Origin: Muscardinus avellanarius
Taxonomy: Eukaryota > Chordata > Mammalia > Rodentia > Gliridae
NCBI GenBank assembly: GCA_963383645.1
Contig: OY726571.1
Coordinates: 77,094,360 to 77,158,359, forward strand
DNA length: 64,000 nt
Reading direction: 5' to 3'
The notes under the pieces are model-generated. The model did not search any database. It was given only the letters and a program-made list of their open reading frames with translations, and had not been told where the DNA came from. Positions 56,400-64,000 of this stretch are shown one piece after another (the first letter of the stretch is position 1; every line of letters starts with the position of its first letter). A program made the position numbers and the translations under genes.

Positions 56400-57169
56400 T
56401 AATCACAATCTCCTCTCATGCCTTCGGCCAGACTTTCTGGGTCTTGTTAAAAGTGCCTCTACAATCATGGGAAGTATGTTCAAAGTAATTTAAGAGAACA
56501 AATCCTACACCTTTGCAAAAATAGCCCAGTGGGGATTACTGGCGTCAATTCCAGACCTTGACAGACTGCCTGGTGTGAATTTCACCCGCCACTTGTTAGT
56601 ATCCAAGGGCTTGATTCTGGGCAGCCTGGGAAGAGACTTGCAGAAATATAATGAGAAGGAGAACCCTTGTCCGAGGAGGTTTAAGATTTTTTATTTTCTT
56701 CTTGTTCTCTATGGAATGGGCACCGGGCCTACACCTGCCACCTGTCGGAAGAAACCCAATGAGCAGTGGCCGCTACCTACACTCCTGGCTGTGATGCGAA
56801 ACAAGTGCGTGGCGCTGCTCCCTCTCACTGGGAGAGAGGCAGCAACACATAAGTAGAACGCATGGCCGGCAGGTGAAGCCGAGGACCGGGGGTGTCACCT
56901 TGGAAGCTGTGGGTCACAGGGCGGAGGGTGCTCACGTGTGTTATCGTGGTGGTCACCAGTGCTGCCGGCACCCTTCTCTGCATATTTCCCAGGTGAGGCC
57001 TCTGTTCTCCCGGGTGTGAAACAAGCACAGTAATAATCTCACACATTAGGCAGGCATGTCAACCGGGAGAGGTCCCACCGCCACATCGCGTCTATGTCTC
57101 TGTCCCCCATTGTTTGCCCACACCTATAAGACCTGCCTGGAAATGTGCCGGGGCATCTTGTTCTGTCTT
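56400..57169. other. unique sequence with possible MIR traces
   Basis: GACTGCCTGGTGTGAATTTC (56565) and CCTCTGTTCTCCCGGGTGTG (56999) look MIR-like but are too diverged to join. Confidence 0.35.
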
Positions 57170-57390
57170 TTGTTTTTTGTTTTTTTGTTTTTTTTTTTTT
57201 TGTTTTGGTACTGGGGATGGAACCCTGCGGTATTCTACCTCCAATCTGTAACCCCTAGCCCTATTTTTTATTCTTTATTTTGAAAGAGGGTCTCACTGAG
57301 TTGCAAAGGGCCTCACTAAGTAGCTGAGGCTGTCCGCGAACCACGATCCTCCGGTCTCAGCCTCCCAGATGCTGGGATTACGCCTGGCTC
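57170..57390 (-). repeat. B1-dID SINE
   Basis: Long T-rich (TTTTTG)n end, GGTACTGGGGATGGAACC, head end shortened at GATTACGCCTGGC. Confidence 0.9.
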
Positions 57391-57394
57391 TTCC

Positions 57395-58005
57395 TTGGTC
57401 TTTATCACGGTCCCTATTCCTACTCCGGCTGCTGACACTGTCTCTCCTATTCTGCTCACCCCCAGCTGACTGCCAATTCCCTCTCACAAAACCAGATGGA
57501 ATTACAACCCAACACCGCACACAGCTCCAATGCGGGTTACCTACTTGTTCTATGTATGTGTCCCTATCTGCACTTTGATAAAATAAGAATCTTTGGACAC
57601 CATAAAATGATGATTACATGTTAGCATTACATGCTCAAAGGTCAAGAAGAAATATAAGAGGGAGAATCTTACCCAGTTTCCTTTTCAATTGTATGGTCTG
57701 ATCAACCCAATGGGGTTATATAGTGAACTTGTAAGAGAAGTCTTTTTGCATTGATTGCTTGCTAATCCAGAAACTAAAAATAGGGGGAATGATACCACTA
57801 TAATGCGGTGAATTAGCTCAGGCTTAACGAGTCCCTGCAACAACTGCTTTGTTAGATTAAAGATAGAGTCTTTTGCTTTAAGGATTAGGGAAATTAGTAC
57901 TGAAAGGTCAAAAATGGACCTTTCCAATGCTAGCCCCAATGCTAAAATTACTCAGTAGTAATTTTATGACCGAATTTGAAAAGCAAGGATCAAATTAGAA
58001 AGGCT
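57395..58005. other. unique sequence
   Basis: No recognised repeat or gene. Confidence 0.45.
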
Positions 58006-58011
58006 CTTCAG

Positions 58012-58770
58012 CTGGGCATGGTGGTGCATGCCTGTAATCCCAGTACTCAGGAGGCTGAGGCAGGAGGATCACAGGTTCAAGGACAGTGTCAGTATGTAGT
58101 TAGACTCTCATCAACCTAGTAAGATACTGTTTCAATATTTTTTTTTAAAGTGCCAGGCATGGTGGTGCATAATTCCACTACTTGGAAGGCTGAGACAGGA
58201 GGATTGCAGGTTTGTGGCCAACCTCAGCTACTTAGTGAGGCCCTTCACAACTCAGTGAGAACCTGTTTCAAAATAAATAATAAAAAATAAGCCGGGCGTG
58301 GTGGCGCACGCTTGTAATCCCCGCGCTTGGGAGGCAGAAACAGGAGGATCGCACAGATTTGAAGCCAGCCGCGCGCGCTGGCTTAGGAGACCCTGTTTCC
58401 AAATAAAAATGTAAAAATAAGTCTGGGAGTGTAGCCCGGAGGTAGAAGGGCTTCCAGGAACCCCAGTACCACCAAAAATAAATAAATAAATAAATAAAAT
58501 AAAATAAGGCTGGGGCCAGGCATGGTGGCGCACGCTTGTAATCCCAGAGCTTGGGAGGCGGAGACAGGAGGATGGTGCAGGTTTGAAGCCAGCCTTGCTG
58601 GTTTAAGAGACCCTGTTTCCAAATAAAATATAAAATAGGTCTGGGAGTGTAGCCCGGGGGTAGAAGGGTTCCATCCCCAGTACCACCAAAAATAAAAAAT
58701 AGGGCTAGGGGTGTAGCTTGGAGGTAGAATGCCCCTGGGTTTAATCACCAGTACCGCAAAAATAAATGAA
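58012..58770 (+). repeat. pile-up of four B1-dID SINEs
   Basis: Heads at 58012, 58152, 58291 (GGCTTCCAGGAACC subfamily) and 58513, each starting in or after the A-rich tail of the one before, plus a trailing ID half at ~58697. Confidence 0.92.
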
Positions 58771-58791
58771 TAAATAAATAAATAAATAAAT

Positions 58792-58915
58792 GCCAGGCGT
58801 GATGGTGCGCGCTTGTAATCCCAGCTTTCAAATAAATAAATAAATAAATAAATACTGGGCGTGATGGCACACGCTTGTAATCCTAGCTTTCAAATAAATA
58901 AATAAATAAATAAAT
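58792..58915 (+). repeat. 62-bp tandem of SINE head plus (AAAT)n tail
   Basis: Heads at 58792, 58854 and 58916 are exactly 62 bp apart. Each of the first two stops at the same CAGC/TAGCTTTC point and enters an (AAAT)n run. Confidence 0.93.
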
Positions 58916-59160
58916 GCTGGACGTGATGGCACACACTTGTAATTCCAGCATTCAGGAGGCTGAGACTGGAGGATCACAGTTCACGGACAGCCTCAGCTAC
59001 TTAGTGAGGTTCTCCGCAACTCAATAAAACCCTGTTTCAAAATAAAGAATAAAAATAAGGTCAGGGAGTGTAGCTCAGAGGTCAAATGCCCCTGGGTTCC
59101 ATCCCCAGACTTGCAAAAAATATATATATATAAAATATAAATAAATAAATAAATACAATA
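58916..59160 (+). repeat. B1-dID SINE
   Basis: Complete copy that the 62-bp units lead into. Confidence 0.92.
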
Positions 59161-59312
59161 GGACATCTGGCCACGCTCTGGTGATCCCAGGACCCGGGGT
59201 TCTTATGCCTCCCGAAATGCAGATGTAAAGTAGACAAGTGCCCTGAAGCAAGAGGATACTTTTAAGAGAAAAACAGAACTAGAAGCAACTGTGTAAAGGA
59301 AGACTGAGTTTG

Positions 59313-59543
59313 AAGCCGGGCACGGTGGCGCACGCTTGTAATCATTTCGGTGCTTGGGAGGCTGAGACAGGAGGATCATGGGTTCGCAGCCAGCCTCAGC
59401 TGCTTAGTGAGGCTCATTGCAACTTCGTGAGACCTTGTTTCAAAATAAAAAATTAAAAAAAAAAATAGCGCTGGGGGTGTACCTCTGAGGTTGCATGCCC
59501 CTGGGCGCCATCCCCAGTATCGCAAAAAAAAAAAAAAAAAAAA
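59313..59543 (+). repeat. B1-dID SINE inside the RPAP2 pseudogene
   Basis: ACTGAGTTTGA / GTTGAGTTTGA duplications flank it, splitting the codons for TEF. Confidence 0.93.
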
Positions 59544-59966
59544 AGTTGAGTTTGAGAGAAAAGCTCTATGTATTGTTGAACAACTTCTAGAAGAGGATAT
59601 TATAGCATTCCTGTGAGAGAGTGACGTCATCATACCTGCTCACTACAGTGATGTGTGGATGAGCAGTTTACTATTAAACTTGGTGGTTACCCATCCCATC
59701 AGAAGAAGCTGGGGAATTATACTGGAACAGAAATCATGCAATATTTCTACCCAAACCAAAAAAGTCTATGATATTGCTGAAAGGAAGTCTTTTTTTGTAG
59801 CAATTTTTGTTCCAAAGCATCTAAATTTTTTGAAGCCCAAATTTCCCCAAACTCCAGTATGGGTTCAAGAAAAAGAAAGACATCCTGATTGTCAGTTGCT
59901 AAAGGAAAGGCGAGATTCAGAAGAAGCACAGTTATGCAGGAAATCTATTAAAATGTCCACCATTGA

Positions 59967-60277
59967 GCCGGGCGTGGTGGCGCATGCTTGTCATCCCAGC
60001 ATTCGGGAGGCTGAGACAGGAAGATCATGGTTCATGAAAAGACTCAGCTACTACCTAGTGAGGCCCTTGGCAATTCAGTGAGACCCAGTTTCAAAATAAA
60101 GAATAAAAAATTGGGCAGGGGATGTAGCTCGGAGGTCAGATGCCCCTGGGTTCCATCCCCAGGCCCGCAAAATAAATAAATAAATAAAAATAAAAATAGG
60201 GCTGGGGATATAGCTCAGAGGCAGAACACCCTTGGATTCCATCCCCAGTACCGCAAAAAAAAAAAAAAAAAAAAAAG
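59967..60277 (+). repeat. B1-dID SINE plus ID half inside the RPAP2 pseudogene
   Basis: A full copy (to ~60190) is followed by a second ID right half with its own A24 tail. GTCCACCATTGA / GTCTGCTATTGA flank the pair. Confidence 0.9.
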
Positions 60278-60812
60278 TCTGCTATTGATAATCCTGGTCA
60301 GTTTGAAGAACAGTATGAATGTAATTCTTCTAGCTTTTGTAGTGATATTACCAGTTATATGAGCAAGAATTTGTTTCCTCCGTTCTACCAGAAAAACAGA
60401 CCAAATGCAGAGGGTACAAGGCCACAGCTGCACCAAAAAAAAAAAGCATAATGAAGAAGAAAGCTGATCAAAAAGCTTTGCTCTACACACAAAGAACAGA
60501 AAGTAAGTAGATGTCACTAAGCAGTCAGGCCATTGCAGCTTGGACAGTCGAGAGAAAGCTGCTGCTTGTGGACTTCCCTTACAGATGGCGAATACTGCGA
60601 TTTCTTCAGCTCATTGTTTGCATGAAAGATTAAAAAGAAACTTGAGGAAATTTTGAAAATAAATGCAATATGTCAGAAATAACTCTTGTAAGAGTAAAGA
60701 AAAGTGCTGAGAATTTTAAGAGTATGAAATTTGCCAAATCAAACCAAGCTTCTAGGTCAATCTCCGGCTCCATGAAAGTGTGTCCTGGAGTTGCAAAGAT
60801 AAATGTACTTAA

Positions 60813-61255
60813 GCTAGGGATGGTGGCACAGTCTTGTAATCCCAGAACTTGGGAGGTTGAGACAGAAGGATCGCAGGTCTGTGGCCAGCCGCAGCTACTT
60901 AGTGAGGCACTCAGGCACTTAGTGAAACTCTTTCTTTCTTTCTTCCTTTTTTTTTTTTTTTTTTTTTTTGGTGGTACTGGGGTTCCTGGAAGCCCTTCTA
61001 CCTTAAGGCTACACTTCCAGACCTATTTTATATTTTTTTATTTGCAAACAGGGTCTCTTAAGCCAGCACGGCTTCGAACCTGTGTGATCCTCCTGTCTCC
61101 GCCTCCCAAGCGCGGGGATTACCAAATGTGCGCCACCATTCTGGTTAGTGAGACCCTGTTTCAAAAAAATATTTTTTAAATAAGGCTGGGGGTGTGGTGC
61201 AAAAGTAGAATGCTCCTGGGTACCATCCCCAATTCTGAAAACAAAATAAAAACTT
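60813..61255 (+). repeat. B1-dID SINE split by an inverted copy
   Basis: The head half is 60813-60934. The right half resumes at ~61141 (TTAGTGAGACCCTGTTTC) and ends at ~61255. Confidence 0.88.
60935..61140 (-). repeat. inverted B1-dID SINE (GGCTTCCAGGAACC subfamily) nested in a SINE
   Basis: (TTTC)n/poly-T, GGTGGTACTGGGGTTCCTGG to GCGCCACCATTCTGG, inside the plus-strand copy. Confidence 0.9.
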
Positions 61256-61556
61256 ACTTAAAGTTTAAGTTTGTTCAGTGAGTAGAAGACAGAAGAAACT
61301 TTGAAGTTTTTGTATGGCCAGAATTATGATTTTGTATGTATGAAACCCTCTTCAGCTGCTCTGGTTAATGAAGAACTTGATGAAGACGGCATAGATTTTG
61401 ATCCAGATAGTCATTCCGCCACTGTGGGGGAATCTCAGACCAGCCTAGATGAATCTTTACCTTTCAGAAGATCAAATACATCCATTAAGCCACTGCCTGA
61501 TAAGTAAAATAAAAAATTAAATGCGAGTAAAATAAAAATAAGTGAGTACGGCGGAG

Positions 61557-61820
61557 TGTGAAAAACACGAGAGAGGTCTGGTACACATGGCATGTAAAGT
61601 TTTAATGGCACGGCTCTCCCGGGGATCAGGGCGAGGCACCGTGGGGCCCGCGCGCCTGTCTGAAGCTTGAGGACACGGGCTCTCCTTTTTAAGGTATGCA
61701 TCTCGCGAGAGGAGGGTTTACTCGCGGGAACGCCCAATTCTCGCGGGGGTTTCAGCCCCTCCCTTGCCCTGCAGAGGTCATGTGACACAAAGTCACATGA
61801 GTGCAGGACCCAACTTAACA
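61557..61820 (-). mobile_element. ERV-type LTR (class II/IAP-like by layout)
   Basis: 264 bp with TG...CA ends when read leftwards (TGTTAAGTTGGG to GTTTTTCACA). In order: a U3 part with repeated CGCGAG motifs, a TATA-like CTTAAAAAGG, GC-rich R, an ATTAAA polyadenylation signal and a GT/T-rich end. The purine-rich AAAAGG just to its right could be a degenerate polypurine tract, which would make this a 3' LTR with internal DNA to the right. High CpG suggests a fairly recent insertion. No retroviral gene is recognised. The family assignment is an inference. Confidence 0.65.
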
Positions 61821-63031
61821 TTCCGGCCTTTTGATGGTAGGGATAATGGATGACGTTGGACCCTCTAGCTTCTTCCTGCTGTCAAGGGGCGTCGTCAGGG
61901 GCCCCAGGCCGGGAGGAGTCGGGAGTCCAGTTCCCCAGAAGGGGGTGCAGGTGGGTGCATAGCTGCAGTGCGAATTGGAGGTTACCCTGGACAGCTTAGT
62001 GATGTGCGCTTGAGGAGGCTTGAACAGGCAAGGGCTATTAAAGAAAAAAACAAAACATGAGATTGAGCAGGCGACCAAAAAGGAGACTGGCTTACTCAGT
62101 ACCTGGAGAGCTACCCTGAGCTGGCAAAGAGGATGGAGGTTGAGGGATCCAGGAGCCAGGCTGAGTAGGGCCAGCGGCGGGGCCTGGCCTGGAAAGGTGC
62201 TCCCCCTGTGTTGAGGCACCTGCGGCTCATCCTTTTCCAAGGGCACTGTTCCAGTGGCCCTCCTGGCCGTACGCCGGGCACAGTCTGATTGGTGGGCTTG
62301 GCTTCGCCCCACTTGAGGCAGGCTCCTGGAGGTAGTTGTTGTTGCAGTCCTCCACACCTAGGTGGCGCTCCAGAGGGCTGAGCCGCCACCGCCAGCCAAA
62401 GGGCAGCTACTAGGGATCTGCTTTTTGGCAAAGTCAAGAGTGTATGCTCCATCTCCGCCTGTTTCTCTCTGGAATTAAAACTTAGATGCCATGTTAAGGT
62501 TCTGTCAGCTGCGACGGACCTATACTCACAAAGAGCGCGTCCCGAGACGGGTGTCCAGCAAGAATGGCAACGCGGACTCCGCACGGGCAGACAGAGAGTG
62601 TCGCCCCAGCCCCGGCCTGTTGTTTCTCGCAGCACCTAGGGCGCGCCCGAGCGGGCCACCCAGCAAAATTGCAGTCTGGCGCAGGCCAAGATGGTGACTG
62701 TGACATCACCAGGCAGTGACTATGCGCCATCACAAAATGGCAGCTGGCGGGAAAATAAATGGAAGCTGATGGGGGAGAGCATTTGGAGGGATACCAGACC
62801 GCTTATAAAAGTTCCTAACTATTCCTGGGCCACCGCAACCTATTTTCCAACTCGTATCAAGGCAGACAGGCTCTCAGGGCATCTGCTAGTATAAAGGTTC
62901 GACTCCCCATAATTGGTTCGCGGGCGGAAACGAAGAACAGGAAATGGGCGTCCCCGATTTCCCTGCTCAATCGTTCGGAAACAGAGGTTAAGAGATAGGG
63001 AAGAACGTCTTCATTCCTTCTCAAAACCGGA

Positions 63032-63048
63032 GGATGACCTGGTCATCC
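63032..63048. repeat. short perfect palindrome
   Basis: GGATGACC-T-GGTCATCC, 8-bp arms with a 1-nt centre. Contains everted TGACC/GGTCA half-sites. Confidence 0.8.
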
Positions 63049-63055
63049 GCAGGGT

Positions 63056-63120
63056 GGTCCCAGTGGACCGGGGGACAATGGGTCACCAAGCGCTTGGATT
63101 TTTGGGTCCCAGTGGACCGG
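63056..63120 (+). repeat. direct repeat of GGTCCCAGTGGACCGG
   Basis: Exact 16-bp copies at 63056 and 63105, 49 bp apart. Each is itself partly self-complementary (GGTCC...GGACC). Confidence 0.9.
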
Positions 63121-63759
63121 AAGACCCAAGTCTGGAACCCACTAACCAAGGGAAGAAGGCAGTTTACCGGAGTGAAGTGTTGCCAGCCAGCGCTGGCTGC
63201 GACAGAAGCGCTGAGAAGCTGCTGGGAGCGTGGTGGAGCTGGGGCGCGTGGATGCCGGTGGCTGGTGTGGACGGCACTGGCGGCTGGCGCAGGCAGGATC
63301 AGTGGGGGTGCGCAGGCGGCATGGCTTGCCGGGCCCGCGGCGTGGAGACAAAATGGCTTCCAGGCACGTGGCAGTCGCTGAGGCTGGGCCCCGAGGAGCA
63401 CCGCCAGTGAGCCTGGCTTGGGCGGGTGAAACGGAGCAGCAGCAGCAAGTAGAGCTATGCCTGGCGCGGGTGACTGTGGCGGACACCGAAGCCGGCTGTG
63501 CGCCGCCCAATGAGCCTGGCTCAGGGCGGGCGGGGCAAATCGGCCAGAGGTCCTGGCGGTGACTGGAGCGCCGAGCTGGAACGGCAGTTTTAGGAGGTCC
63601 AAGCGGCAGGCAGAGGTCCTGGCCCGTGCAGGAGGTCGGCAAGCAGAATAGGTGCCAGCATTACCCAAGGAGCCTGGCTCCGGGCGGGTGGAACTGGCAG
63701 CCTGGCGGCCGGCGGAGCCTGCACGCCCCGGCGGTGGTGGCTGCGGCCGCGGTGGCAGT

Positions 63760-64000
63760 GGAAGATGGCCTCCGGTGCTCCAGAAGAGAGCACATGGGCG
63801 GGAAAAGATGGCCACCGGCTCTCAGCGGAGCGCGGGGCCGAAAAGATGGCTGCGGGCTCTCAGCAGAGCGCGGGGCTGGAAAGATGGCCACCGGCTCTCA
63901 GCAGAGCTCGGGGCCGAAAAGATGGCCGCGGACTCTCAGCAGAGCTCGTGGCTGGAAAGATGGCCGCGAGCTCTCAGCAGAGCCCGGGGCGGGAAGAAGG
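63760..64000 (+). repeat. 38-bp tandem repeat with YY1-like core
   Basis: Units start at 63803, 63841, 63879, 63917 and 63955, exactly 38 bp apart, preceded by a related unit at 63760 and followed by a partial one at 63993. Each full unit holds A(A)AGATGGC, then GCTCTCAGC-GAGC and GGGGC. AAGATGGC is the YY1 core motif. The array runs out of the window. Confidence 0.93.

Larger units (their letters stand above)
59161..61530 (+). pseudogene. RPAP2 processed pseudogene, SINE-interrupted and 3'-truncated
   Basis: RPAP2 is the RNA polymerase II-associated protein 2 phosphatase acting on CTD Ser5. This is an intronless copy in segments 59161-59312, 59544-59966, 60278-60812 and 61256-61507. Conceptual translation gives pieces matching the human protein as I recall it: TSALKQEDTFKRK, a TPVWVQEKERHPDCQLLKE block, PQLHQK then IMKKKADQKA, SEITLV, and [16 protein letters not shown] to [13 protein letters not shown]. 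In-frame stops occur in the N-terminal part (for example at 59237 and 59298), and frameshifts and SINEs break the rest. Similarity stops after the IKPLP motif, well before the protein's C-terminus, near an A-rich stretch. It cannot make RPAP2. Absence of introns argues for retroposition. Confidence 0.9.
61821..63750. other. GC-rich non-coding sequence, possibly ERV-internal
   Basis: No gag, pro, pol or env motif was recognised. The region includes several ATGGC/AAGATGG motifs, a TATAAAA at 62803, imperfect repeats of GAGCCTGGCT-CGGGCGGG (about 63409, 63510, 63671), and an intact-looking frame of 264 codons on the minus strand (63021-63815) whose composition (Ala/Pro/Ser-rich) fits CpG-rich non-coding DNA. 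It may be the leader or internal part of a non-autonomous ERV, or another CpG-rich retroposon. Confidence 0.4.

Noticed and set aside
58383..58748. Reverse frames containing LETGSL..ARLASNL-type peptides
   Set aside because: The same peptide recurs across the window because it is the translation of the B1-dID SINE.
60670..61179. Forward frame of 169 codons
   Set aside because: A chimera of RPAP2 pseudogene sequence and two SINEs.
61313..61507. Surviving RPAP2 exon
   Set aside because: The preserved frame is the last part of the processed pseudogene; it lacks splice sites and upstream parts are broken.
61815..62357. Open frame of 180 codons on the minus strand next to the LTR
   Set aside because: It runs into the LTR and shows no retroviral motif. 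Two other frames overlap it, so coding is not supported.
63021..63815. Open reading frame of 264 codons on the minus strand
   Set aside because: The longest frame in the window, but Ala/Pro/Ser-rich, overlapped by other long frames, in CpG-rich DNA with few stop codons, and without any recognisable domain or splice context.

Overview
The window is mammalian nuclear DNA, almost certainly from a squirrel-family rodent (Sciuridae). About 75 copies of a 7SL-derived (B1-type) head fused to an ID/tRNA-like tail, the B1-dID SINE typical of squirrels, are spread over both strands, together with simple ID elements, old L1, L2, MIR, MaLR LTRs and DNA-transposon fossils. The only recognisable protein-coding gene sequence is the first coding exon of MBOAT1, on the minus strand at the far left (1181-1276) inside a CpG island. 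The rest of MBOAT1 lies to the left of the window. If synteny matches human 6p22.3, the remaining ~62 kb is the intergenic interval running from the MBOAT1 promoter towards E2F3; no E2F3 sequence is seen.

Layout. 1-1180: start of MBOAT1 intron 1, with SINEs. 1181-1650: exon 1 and CpG-island promoter. 1650-7857: SINE-rich flank, then ~1.7 kb of unique DNA. 7858-9622: a 1.74-kb composite retroposon with 14-bp target-site duplications, tandem repeats and an L1-type 3' end. 9623-16670: mostly unique DNA with MaLR and L1 pieces. 16670-27100: dense SINEs, L1 ORF2 relics, a Tigger-like DNA transposon, MIRs and several microsatellites. 27100-31400: relatively repeat-poor, including a block (28930-29800) that looks like a conserved non-coding element. 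31400-44900: SINEs inside older L1 and MaLR elements, and a MER5-like element carrying a recent 68-bp tandem duplication. 44939-45269: a full-length 7SK RNA retrocopy. 45270-57400: L1, L2, DNA-transposon and MaLR relics with unique DNA between them. 58012-59160: a SINE pile-up with a 62-bp-period amplification. 59161-61530: a processed pseudogene of RPAP2 broken up by SINEs. 61557-61820: an ERV-type LTR on the minus strand. 61821-64000: GC-rich sequence with no recognised gene, ending in a 38-bp tandem array that carries a YY1-like core in nearly every unit.

There is no gene network to describe here beyond MBOAT1 itself. The interest lies in the retroposon history and in possible regulatory DNA. 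All family names come from recognising the sequence by eye; no alignment or database search was run. SINE boundaries are accurate to a few bases where target-site duplications are quoted and to about 10-20 bases elsewhere.
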